Source of the DNA: Antitrichia curtipendula
Lineage: Eukaryota > Streptophyta > Bryopsida > Hypnales > Leucodontaceae
NCBI GenBank assembly: GCA_951230915.1
Contig: OX579633.1
Location: forward strand, 20,680,574-20,744,573
Length of the DNA stretch: 64,000 nt
Direction: 5' to 3'
In this document: positions 47,823-59,050 of the stretch, one piece after another
How positions within the stretch are numbered: the first letter of the stretch is position 1
How the letters are laid out: every line of letters begins with the position of its first letter
Program-made: the position numbers and the translations under genes
Notes under the pieces: model-generated
What the model was told of the DNA's origin: nothing
Seen by the model: the letters and a program-made list of their open reading frames with translations, nothing else
Databases searched by the model: none

Positions 47823-48758
47823 CCCCTAAAGGACCAAATGGCATTTGTTGGCAACGTAACAATTTGAGGTAAATCACCACGAATGGAATTTTAGTATTTT
47901 TCTTTGAAAATTTCACACAACATGTGCCCAAGGAGTAGCTTTAAGGTGCAATATTTATCATAGCTTTTGACTACTAGGTTAAAAAGTATTGTATGATATG
48001 TAATTCTCATTGTTTGGTGGGCAATTCTAGCAACTCAAAAAATCTTTAAATTTCCTTTTTTTAGAGTAAAAATTTGAAATTGGTTTTCTAGAGTTATATA
48101 TACGTGGAAAGCTTTGAATCATTCCATTTTGATTAATGCGATGAAAGTTATGAGGAGTTTTAGATTGCAAGTAGCTATGTAATTTCTACTATAAGACAAA
48201 TTTTGAAGTCCTTTATTTAACTCAATTTTCATTATTTTTGGAAAAATAAAATAAAAAAATGGTGTAGATTGTTTATAATTACAACATTACAACTATTGGA
48301 ATTGACATTTTTCAATTCCATAACTAAATTCTTAACAATTTTGTATTTTTGAATCATTCTCTACTTCTTTCTACTTGCTATTTTTTTCCTATATGTTATA
48401 CAATTCCAAATGATTTGAAAATTTTCAAGCATGTAGACAACTTGCCTAGAAGAATGAATCCAAAGAAGCACCACCATTTTGGACATTTTTTCATACAAAT
48501 GTGACCTTGTAAAGTGTAGCTGCCCGTTTTTTTGCACGTCCCAAAAAATGATTTTTGTCACTTCAAATGTTAATATCATGCAATCTACACGGTGAAAATT
48601 CCTGAAATTTTGTCTACATCTTTTCAACCCAGTGTATTGTACAAGATTCTATGGTTACATGTATCTAATAATGTTCTTTTTCTAAAATTTGGTACTTATC
48701 CTAGAAATGATAGTTTTGGAACATTTTGAGTGAAAACATAGTCCAAATCATTTAGGGG
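47823..48758 (+). mobile_element. TTAA-flanked noncoding element, copy 4
   Basis: TTAA occurs at 47819-47822 and 48759-48762. The left end is CCCCTAAAGGACCAAATGG and the right end is CATTTAGGGG. It is 936 bp, in the same orientation as copies 1-3, and noncoding. Confidence 0.87.
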
Positions 48759-48762
48759 TTAA

Positions 48763-51248
48763 TGATTGGTTGCCTTGCAACAAAACCAACCAAGAAGAAT
48801 CCATAAAGAGTTTGTAATTGCAAAGTAACATTATTTGTCAATATAATGCCTAGACATGACATTTAAATCATTTAATAGAAGGATAGCATGACATTTGTGT
48901 TTTATTCCTTTTACAAGCAATCTCAAATATTTGAGTTTTAAAGGACTAGTGAGAGGTCATCTAAAAAGTTAGTTGCTGAAACTAGCAATGTATGGCACAA
49001 GTTTGATATTATGCAAATTTGAGTTATTAATCCCCTTAAATGCCTAAATTATTTTGGGAATTTTTGAACATTTTTTATTATATTCATGCAAAAATATACC
49101 ATTTGCATCCATTTTACAAAATTTGTCATAAAAAAAAGGTTATCTATTAAAGATCCAAGAATTTTTTTTGGATGAACAAGAAGGCATTTGGGCAAAACAT
49201 TGGCTTGAAGCACTTTGTTCATCATCAAGAATTTGGATGTGGGAGCACTTAGGAATTGTGACCATAATTTTCAATGAATTTTTTCTACCCTCAATATTTG
49301 CCACAATATACATAAGTTGTGTCATTGGATGAATTTCCACAACTGAAACAATATGTACAATACAATGTTTCCTTCTCTAAAAAGTAGTAGTTCTAAGATT
49401 GGGCATAAATTAACATTTAAAAAAATGTCAATTTGATTCTTTTGTAGATTAGATTTAAAGTTATAAGAGTCTTTGAAGCTCATTTCTTAGTGTAGTAAAC
49501 TTTCACAATGGATGTAGCTTGTTCATGTTTGAAAATTTGACTTAATTTTTGATTGGGCAACTAGTATTATGTATGAGAATCTATTCAAACCTCTCACTTC
49601 CATATAGATGTACTTTTCTAATTTTCTAATGATGCAATGTCTTTTCCTCCTTTGTCCAAAATCAATAAGAATATCTTTTGGCAAGCATTTATTCAAAGAT
49701 TTTATTTATGTTGAGACACATATGAGACTTCAGAGTTAAAAAGACTTGACTTTGTTATAGAGTTTGTCTTTGACAATAAGTATCAAAGATAACACTTTTA
49801 ATTTATGTCTGTGTGATATATAGTAGAATCACCTTCTACAAATTCTATTATTGATGTTCCTAAGATACACATTATCCTACTTCCTACTTTAGATTTGAAA
49901 AAAATCATTGAAAATTATGGATTGTATCCTTTAAGATAACCATCTAGCTTGGCTTAGCCACCTTCCAAATTTTTCTTTGCTAAATTTCATTTTTTTTTTG
50001 TTTATTATCATTTGGTACCAAGAGTGGTCTTAATCAAGTCTTTAGAATAAATTTAAATATGGATTAGGAGATTTGCACTATAGTACACAATTTTTTTTTG
50101 TCACAATGTACTACTAGTCAAATGTTTAATAAATTTGAAAAATGTCCAAAGTAGATGCACATTGATCTTGAATTGGAGGACAATTTCAGAAGGTTATTTA
50201 GATTACAAGACTCCTCCCACCTCCATTTCTCAATATAGGTGAATATACCCCCAAAGAGTGCCTTGTCACCATGCATTATGTACACTAAATAAAAAAGATC
50301 TCATAGAAAACTATTGAGATAATTTTTTAGTTTTTTAGTATACGTATTTGCAAATCGAAGGATTCTATTTTTCATATTCATACTATTTTAGTTTTTTCTT
50401 CAATTTGTATATTTGACTTTGAAACCAAAACCTTATATGATTGGAATGGCAAACCTTGAACCCTCCTAGATGAAATTTTCTACTCCACACAAAATTCCAA
50501 ATTAGCACCATACATTAGTATATATTATTAGGTGCACTCATGCAAAAATTTAGAAGCAAATAAAATGTCTAACTTAGTCTGAATCAACCAACAATACAAA
50601 GGCCTAAGAAAAAGACTGCACACTAGACAATTTTTAGAAATATCTTGCATACACATACAATTCTTTTTTAATAAATTTAAACATATCATACAACTCTTTT
50701 TGAAATCCAAACAATGAAACCACAAAATCCAATGTTGTCTATAATTATGATATTTTTTTACAAAAGAAAAAAAAATAACACAAAAACATATGCCAGTGCC
50801 ACATTCTTTAAATCTTCTTTAGAAATAAAGCAAGACAGAATTCCCGGTGTTTCTACATGCCATCTTATTCATCCTCCTTTTTTCTGTATCACATGTTTAC
50901 CAGATGTGTCACCATATAAGTATAGATTTTTGTAACTAAGAAAATTGCTCTTTGTTTCAAAACTCCACAATTTACTACAAAAGACAATTCCCGCCATCGT
51001 CTTTTACATGAACAAGAAAAAGTAAAGAGAAGAATATCCTCACCTTCTTCTCTCTATACTGAAAGATTATTGTTATATCTTTTGAAATTAAAATTCTAGG
51101 TGCACATGTATTTTTCATGACGATTTTTGCAAAATGTGTATGGCCATGTCACACCATCATTGCAAACCACACAATTTCCTCTCAAATTCAAAGTTGAAGG
51201 GTAACAATATCCATCACTATTTCTTGTTTCTTCACAATTTCATCCTCT
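48763..51248. other. AT-rich intergenic DNA, no gene seen
   Basis: Only short chance frames are present. No repeat family was recognised. Confidence 0.5.
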
Positions 51249-51252
51249 TTAA

Positions 51253-52177
51253 CCCCTAAAGGACCATTGTCCCTCGGGGAACAAATGGGTTTTCGGGCAG
51301 GTACCTACGAGCTGAAATTTTATCCTGATTTTTTGAAACTTTTTTTGGAGGTAGAAAATCTGATTAGCTTTATGGGAATATAATTTTTTTCACAATCGGT
51401 GCCCGGGAAAAAAAGTTATGCCCAAATAAGCTCAAAACAGGGGTCGAGGGGCAGCAAAAAAAATTTGCAATTTTTTTTTTTTTTTTTTTCTAATTTTTTT
51501 TTCTTGTAGATTATATTTTTGTCTATCTGAAAAGCTTTGATTCATTTCATTTGGATTTTTTATGAGAATGTTATGGACAAGCTTGTTTTTCGGGCACTTA
51601 GAGCATCTTCCTGAAAAAATAACTCGTAGGATTCATTTCTGAATGTAATTTTTATAATTTTTCAAAAAAAAAAGTTCCATAAGGTTTAGTTTTTTTGCTA
51701 GAACTATCTCACCATTGGGATTAGTGATTTTTAATTCCATATAAAAGATATTAATATTTTAGATTTTCTTTCTATCTTGTACCTACTTCTACTTAACAAT
51801 TTCTTTAATAATGAAAATTAAGTTTTTTTGGATTTTCTTTTTTCCCCTAGACTCTCAACTCAATTCTCCACTATAAAGATTAAAAGCTCAAAACTCTGTA
51901 GTGCAAAATATTTAAGTTAAAAATGTTCAAAGTCATAAAATCTAGTCCCGCAGTGTGCTGAAAAACTTGTTTTTTTCACTTTAAACGCAGATATCTTGCA
52001 ATCTGTGCGGTCAAAAATTCTGAAATTTTTTCCATACATTTTCATACTAGTTAGGTATAAGATCCTACGGTTAAATGTGAAAAAAAAAAAATAATTTTCA
52101 GTTTTTTTTACTCTTTGCTATAGAAATGGCAGTTTTGAGTGTTTTTTGGCAGAAAAATGGCCTTGGTCCTTTAGGGG
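51253..52177 (-). mobile_element. TTAA-flanked element, best-preserved termini
   Basis: TTAA occurs at 51249-51252 and 52178-52181. The ends are CCCCTAAAGGACCA and TGGTCCTTTAGGGG, a perfect 14-base inverted repeat. Read on the minus strand, the interior follows the B subtype (CAAAAAACACTCAAAAC, GATTGCAAGATATCTGCG). This copy therefore links the B subtype to the terminal sequences of copies 1-4. It is 925 bp and noncoding. Confidence 0.9.
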
Positions 52178-52580
52178 TTAATTACATATAGGGATTTTAT
52201 ATAACTCTATATAGAATTGGAGGTGTCATTGGCGTCATGTGGTTCTTAATCAACATTTTTGCATTCTTCAACGTACATGATGAGCATGTTTACTATTGCC
52301 ATATCCAACTGAAATTAAAAACATAGACATTGCCATTTATGGAACCGATTTTGAGAGAAATATGAAGTCTGCAATTGGTTTACCCTATCCACTCTACATA
52401 TATAGGGCATATATTCCAAGTGAATTAAAGGAAGTATAGACTCTTTCTTTTGTAGTTCCATTCAATTGAAGTGCAATAACTATGGTAAAAGTTGGATTGG
52501 TTGAATATGCGTAGAAAGTACAAGTATCAATTGATTATCTTTTCAAACAACACAACTTGTAGATCTTGAGTCAACCTTAA

Positions 52581-53522
52581 CCCCTAAAGGTTTTTCACTA
52601 TGTTTTCACCAAAAACAATCAAAAACTGCCATTTCTAATACAAGTACCAAATTTTAGAAGAAAAAACATTTTTGGACAAATGTAACCGTAGGATCTTGTA
52701 GTGCGCTCTCTTCGGAAGATGTGGGAAAAATTTCAGAAAATTCCACCGTGTAGATTGCAAGATATTAGCGTTCGAAGTGACAAAAATTCTTTTTTTGCCC
52801 CTGCAAAAAAACGGGCAGCTGCACTTCACAAGGTCAGATCTTTATGAAAAAAATTCCAAAATGGTTGTAATTCTTTGGATTCATTCTTCAAGGCAAGTTG
52901 GCTACATGCTTGAAAAGTTTTAGATCAATTGGAATTGTACAACATACATGAAAAAAATAGTAAGTAGAAAGAAGTAGAAAATGATTCAAAATACTAAATT
53001 GTCAACCATTATTTATGGAATTGAAAAATGCCAATCCCAATGATTTTAATGTTGCAATAAACAATTTATACCTTTTTAAAAAAAAAAATTCTTTAAAATA
53101 TTAAAAACTGAGTAAAATAAACAACTGGAAAGTTTATTTTAGAATAGAGATTTCATAACTACTTGTAAACTACTGACAACTAAAACTCCTTGTAACTTTC
53201 ATCTCATTAATCAAAATGTAATGATTCAAAGCTTTTCATGTATATAGAAATCCAAAGAACCAATTTCAAGTTTTTATTTTTCAAAAAAGTGATTTTTAAA
53301 GAAGTTTTTTTTGCTGCCCGGGCTGCCCGCCGAGCAATGAAAACTACAAATCATTCAATAACTTTTTGACAATGTAGTCAAAAGTTATGAAATTTTTTGG
53401 GCCTTAAAGCTATTCCTTGGAAAAATGTTATGTTAAAATTCCAAAGAAAAAAAAATTCCATTCATAGTGAGCTGCCCAAAACCGCTATATTGCCAAAAAA
53501 ATGCACTTTGGTCCTTTAGGGG
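52581..53522 (-). mobile_element. TTAA-flanked noncoding element, inverted copy
   Basis: TTAA occurs at 52577-52580 and 53523-53526. The ends are CCCCTAAAGG and TTGGTCCTTTAGGGG. It is the reverse complement of copies 1-4 (for example GTGAGCTGCCC near 53467 and AACTGCCATTTCTAAT near 52624). It is 942 bp and noncoding. Confidence 0.9.
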
Positions 53523-53526
53523 TTAA

Positions 53527-55071
53527 GCACTCCTTGTAAAAGATTCAATATTCTTCAATACCAAAGTTATATGCCCCCTATTTTTGCTTAGAGTTTATGT
53601 GGAATAAATGCCTCTCTTCAATAAATTATTGAATAATCTATAGAAGTAGAATAGTTATTTATTGTCATAACATGTTCTTTTCCTTCATTAGTTATTAACA
53701 AATTTAAAACCACATTATGCGCCACTATAAATTCCTATCTATGACTTTTCCACAATAAACTTCTAATTTTAAAATCAATTTTGAAACAAAGTTTGTTATA
53801 CACCAAATCTTTATATCCCGCTTTGAGGGATTTTAGGCATGTATTGCCATGAAGAACAATGTGAGCCCTTAGACCTTAACATCATTTCATTTATTGTTGT
53901 ATATTTTTTTAAATGCCAAGCCCCCTTGCACAAGTTGTTAGCAACATTTGGCAACCATCAAACTTGCTCCACTTGTCATAATTGGGTAAAATTATGTCTC
54001 ACATACAATGTGTTGGGTACCTAATGAATAAACATCTAGTCAATATCCTCAACCATTTCCTAGTCATGATGCTAGAGATAATTAGAAAAATAAAATACAA
54101 AATCCTTTTTAAGCCAATACAACTTGCATTTAGATTGTTGCCTTACACTGATGTATAAAATAATCTCTAAAATCCAATTGTCCCCTCATGAGACAAAATG
54201 GATTTGTGTTAGGTTTTTGCATTTACATTTTTTGGTGAAACTATTTGAACCTTTATCATAATATAGAAAATCTTAGTAGCTTTGGAGGAATATAATTTTT
54301 ATTATAATTGGTGCCCAAGAATAAAAGCTAACCACAACAAGCTCAAAATTAAACTTGTCTTGTAGAAAAACAAATCTATAAAAACTTGAAATAATTTATT
54401 AAAAAAATTGGTTATTATGTATTTTATTTTTGTCTACATAGAAAGCTTTTATTCATTCCATTTGAATTTGTGATGTGAAAGTTATGGAGCATCTTGTTTT
54501 GCAAGCAATCAAAGCATCTATTTGCAAAAATAATGTATAGGATTCATTTTAAAACTCAATTTTTACATTTTTACAAAAATAAAGTTCCACAAGGTTAAAT
54601 TTGATTGTTAGAACAATCTCGCCATTGGGACTCTATTTTCCTTTAATTCCCAATTGAACCGCTTTTTCCAAATACCAAGTCTACTTTTTATTCTATTTTT
54701 TTACTCCGAACAACAATTTTTGAAGTTTTTTTCCCTGGAATTTTTTTCCGAATGTTTTCCAATTGCCATTAAATTGAATTAAATTAAAATTTTCCAATTC
54801 CACCAGCTAACAATGAACTACCCTGAGGCAATTCTCCCCGCATGTAGGGCTGTCTAACATACCGGATGACAATGTACAGCCGAATCCTCTCGTTAGCGAG
54901 GGTTTTTTCGTGTTCTCTTTTGTCGTTGTCGTGCTCTTGCGGGACACGAGCTGGAGGTGTGACCCCCCTCACATGTGTCCAGTGGGTTCTTAGATTTGCC
55001 TTGTCCTACACAGATGGAACTTCACATCAAGACTTGGGATCCCAATTTGGCGGGGAAGGGGGGCCTTAATA
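53527..55071. other. Intergenic DNA with a TTAA-family fragment
   Basis: A diverged internal fragment of the TTAA family lies at about 54230-54660 (TTATTATAATTGGTGCCCA, AGTTATGGAGCATCTTG). From 54780 to 55070 the GC content rises and CCTCTCGTTAGCGAGG forms a small hairpin. This part is unidentified. Confidence 0.5.
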
Positions 55072-55695
55072 CCTTATCATCACCCTCGTTGTGGATGGTC
55101 CTTCCATCAGCGATGTGCACAATGAAGGGAGCTGCAGGGTATCTGCAGGGAGTTTTCTTTTTTGCCCCTATACCCCTAAATGCCAATAAAAGGAAGCAAT
55201 GAAAGTTACCCCCCCTCGGAATTTTGAGTTATCGGTTTATTTTCTAGTAGATGGAAAAATCACATACGTAGTATGTATATATGGGGGAAAAAAATTAACC
55301 CTAGAAGCCCTTGAAAGCCCTTATAAACCCTAGAAGAGCTTTATAGCTGTATAATATAGTATATTATGAATTTGGTGGTATTTGTAACTTATCATCACCC
55401 TCATGCCCCCCTCGTCATGGATGGTCCTTCCAATGAATGAAGGAAGCTGCAAGTATTTGTAGGGAGTTTTCTTTTTGCCCCTATACCTCTAAATGCCAAT
55501 AGCCGGAAGCAATCAAAGTCAACCCCCCTCGAAATTTTGAGTTATTGATTTATCTTCTAGTAGATGGAAGAATCATATGTAAATATGGGGGAAAAAGAAT
55601 TTACCTAGAATTTACCTAGGAAAAAAGAATTTACCTAGAAGAGCTTGAAAGCCGTTTGTGGCCATATAATATAGTACATTATGAAATTGGTGGTA
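55072..55695 (+). repeat. Tandem duplication with a unit of about 310 bp
   Basis: The unit at about 55072-55383 is repeated at about 55384-55695. Both contain CTTATCATCACCCTC, GGATGGTCCTTCCA, AGGGAGTTTTCTTTTT, GCCCCTATACC, TTCTAGTAGATGG and a TATAATATAGTA-type end. The copies differ by substitutions and small indels. There is no coding frame. Confidence 0.85.
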
Positions 55696-55793
55696 TTTGA
55701 TTAGAAAAACATTGATCAAATATTTTTCAATACAAAGTAAATTAATGATTATGATAGTACGTAAATAACAATGTGTCACAATTCACATATTAA

Positions 55794-56710
55794 CCTCTAA
55801 AGTCCCAAGGCCTTTTTCCCATCAAGAATCAGTCAAAATTGTCATTTCATTGCAAAGAGAAAAAAAAATTTATGTTTGTTTTGCATATTTTACCATAGGA
55901 TCTTGCAATAGATTAGAATGTGTGGAAGAAATTCCAGAGACTTTGATTGCATAGATTGCAAGATAATTGCATTTAAAGTTAAGAAAACAAGTTTTGTTAC
56001 ACCTTGCTCGACTAAATTCTTTGACTCTAAATCTTATTAAATTAAATTTTTTGCACTACTAATTTTGATTTTCTAACTTTTTATGGTGAAGAACTGAGTT
56101 CAAGATCTAAGGAAAAAAATTTCAACAAAAAAATAATTAATATTCACATATTAAAATTTTATTAAACAAAAGTATGTTCCAGATTGAAGGAAAACCTTAA
56201 CCTTGAATAGTTGTAAGATGGAATTGAAACACAATAATCTCAATGGTAAGATTTTTATAGCTATCAAATTTAACCATGTCTGACAAAAAAATCTGAAAAA
56301 TTGTAAAAATGGCATTCAAAAAAACAAATTCTATATGTTATTTTTTCAAGAAGATGCTTAGATTGCCCGAAAACAAGATTGTTGATAACTTTCTCATCAA
56401 GAGTCCAAATAGAATGAATCAAAGCTTTAGATGTAGAAAAAATATATAATCTTTGAGAAAAAAAATTAAAATTAAAAGACTCAATTTTTTGAGATTTTGA
56501 AGGGGCTGCCTTTTCAGCTGCTTTTTTGGTATTTAGAATGGCATAACTTTTGCTCTCAGGCACCAATTGGAAAAAAAAATTAGATTACTAGAAAGCTAAT
56601 CTGGTTTCCTATCTTTGAAAAAAGATTAAGAAAATCAAGTAAAAATTGAAATCATATAAGCCTACCCAAAATCCCAAGAGTCTCCCGGAGGAATTTTGGG
56701 ACTTTAGGAA
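55794..56710 (+). mobile_element. TTAA-flanked element, B subtype, full length
   Basis: TTAA occurs at 55790-55793 and 56711-56714. The left end is CCTCTAAAGTCCC and the right end inverted is TTCCTAAAGTCCC. It is 917 bp and noncoding. It serves as the reference for recognising the shorter B copies. Confidence 0.85.
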
Positions 56711-56718
56711 TTAAACTA

Positions 56719-57330
56719 CAATTGAAAAATTATAAGGCTAAATACAGGTCATATGGAGGGACCTCAAAGGCCTTTCAAGGATTAGATTACTTAGAGCATT
56801 TCTACCAACAAATGACAGAATCACCCCGATTAAAAGAATTTGACATGGCTTTGCTCCGATCAAGGGCCCACCTTTTAACTGGGCCCCTATTACAATACTA
56901 CACAATCATGAGTTTCAATGCAAGATGACCATGTTTATAGGGTGACATCTGTGGAAGAAGCAAGGCCAATGGGATAGGTTGGAAGCAACAATAGCTCTCC
57001 ACGTAGCAATTGGAGCTCCAAATTGGGACATGGAAATGTGGACTCTAAACCCTATTTTCACATTATTTGAGTGGTGAGGTCAACAGTGTGGAGCCTTGCA
57101 ACTTCAAGTGTGTCGACAAAAATTTGGAGAGGCTTGCATTGAAAAAACTTAAAGTCTTCGATTGGTAAGATTGAGGAAGAAGCCTCGCTGCAACAAATTC
57201 CTTGCCTAACCAATATTTTGTGCCCTAGTGAATATGCTCTTAGGTTGTTTTCAAAAGTGAAGCATTACATATTTGATTGTTTCCAAGAACTAAAGAAGAA
57301 AGGCAAATTTATTTGTCTCTACTAGATCAA
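56719..57330 (+). pseudogene. Unidentified degenerate coding sequence
   Basis: Open protein-like stretches follow one another in three frames. First comes an ATG-less or ATG 56722 frame with DYLEHFYQQMTESPRLKEF and LLTGPLLQYYTIMSFNA, ending at 56926. Then comes WDRLEATIALHVAIGAPNW with MEMWTLNPIFTLFEW, and finally EEEASLQQIPCLTNILCPSE with FSKVKHYIFDCFQELKKKGK to a stop at about 57328. The stretches are joined by frameshifts and contain in-frame stops. The total is about 200 residues. I recognise no family. It begins immediately after a TTAA-flanked element, but the link may be chance. Confidence 0.5.
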
Positions 57331-58440
57331 ACATGTCTCTAAAGTTATCTAGGGTTTAGAATTTTGGACTATTTGATCTTAAATCCTATCCCATGCCCTA
57401 AAGTTCAAATGGTAGAGTATGCTAGATTTATTTCTCCCATAGACTTGTTACACACCATGTGAATCTTCGTAAATATGTGTCTTTGGATTCTTTACCACTT
57501 ATACATAATTGAGTAAAATAGGCTTTTTAGTTATAATGTCCATTGGGGATCAATAGACCATACAAACTACACATTATCAAATTTTCCAAGTGGATCTGAA
57601 TTTGTCTAACTCATTGGGATGCTCCTACTTAATGGAAACATTGACAAATAGAAAAATGACCACAAGAAGATCTTCGTTGGTTTAATTGGAAATGTGAGTC
57701 TTCTTATAGATCATTCTCCGATTTAGCTAGACAATCTTTTCATTAGACAATTATCCTTTCCAAACTTGTCAATGTAATCCAAAATGTGATTATACCCAAC
57801 CGTGTGGATATTTTGCCAAGTACAATGGAAAATTCCAAAAATGTTGAATAAATCTTCTTAAGAAAACCATCTAGAATTGTTTGCACTACATGAGTCAAAG
57901 TGTGGCAATGTAGACGATGTTTCCCAATTTTAATTTTGTACCCTAACATTTATTACAAGTGTTGGTTGAACTCCAAGCTTTTCACCTTGCCAAATAAATG
58001 TGAAAACCTACCATGTATTGTAGTTGATTAATTTTGTATTTTTCTTTCTCCCCTAGCAAATTTGGAGTTGATGAATCCAACTTTCTATTCCAAATTTTCC
58101 AACTTGATCATGTAGTGAGTAATAGATTAATTGTATGTCTTTTACAAGACTTTGACAATATACTCATAGAAACTCATAAGCTTGATAATTTGGTGAACTA
58201 AATTATACCTTCATCCCGACCTTCGTAGACTATTTGTACATTACCTACAAGGAAATTTACGTTCACAACAATCAATTAACATAAACAAAGCACATACCTC
58301 AAATTTCAAATTGCCACCACTTGCTCAAAAATAATCCAAATCACAAACCGCAAAGTATGTTGGAAAGATAGTGAAGTTTGCTTTACTAATGTCTTAATCA
58401 TTTTCAGAAAAACTTGTAAAATTATATATATATATCATGT
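57331..58440. other. Intergenic DNA, no gene seen
   Basis: No supported frame was found. It may contain further remains of the preceding coding relic, which I could not follow. A (TA)n run lies near 58420. Confidence 0.45.
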
Positions 58441-58454
58441 TTTGGCATACTATC

Positions 58455-59050
58455 TATCATCTAGTGCTACCACTATTAGCTTTGATTATAGCCTTCACAC
58501 GGTGAGGCATTTTAGCAACAAGAACTTCAATCATCTCTAGAGACACTTCTTCCTATGCCCTTTGAATGGTGTTGACTATTTCTTCTTTGTTTGGCAGTAG
58601 CACCTCATATTAGGCAGTGTCTTTTACAATCTTCCATAGGTTTTCAATGGGACTTCAATTAGGAGAGTTTGCAGGCCATTAAAGCATTCTTTTGCCATGC
58701 ACTTGCCTCAATCACTTGAATCCTTACTACGGTGCACCGTAGCGCCATCTTCTATGAGTATAAGTGTCTTAGGATCATCGTAGAGGAGTAGAAGTCACTC
58801 AATTGATGTTCATAGATTACATCAATAAATCCCTACTTCTCTGTGTATCATGTGGCATTATAAAGAAAGGAAACTTATCAAAACCAATGAACACACCCCA
58901 TACCATCACTAATGAACAACCAAATTTAAAGACAATGTTAAACAATTTGAAGAAAATTGTTTGTGTGACTTTTGCTATATCTTCACTTCCCTTGCTCTTT
59001 TCCCAGTTTCAAATGAAGATTTGTCCATCCATGTCACATTCTTCCAATTA
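58455..59050 (-). pseudogene. Decayed Tc1-type (DD34E) transposase
   Basis: Minus-strand translation gives the Tc1 catalytic landmarks in order. NVTWMDKSSFE carries the first Asp (codon 59025-59023). LVMVWGVF follows near 58910-58890. LILIEDGATVHRS carries the second Asp (58749-58747). SPIENLWKIVKD carries the Glu (58645-58643), and AKMPHRVKAIIKAN lies at about 58510-58470. The second Asp and the Glu are 104 bases apart; 105 would give the DD34E spacing, so one base is missing. Several stops and frameshifts disable it. The N-terminal DNA-binding region and terminal repeats were not recognised. The family moves by cut-and-paste into TA sites. Confidence 0.8.
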
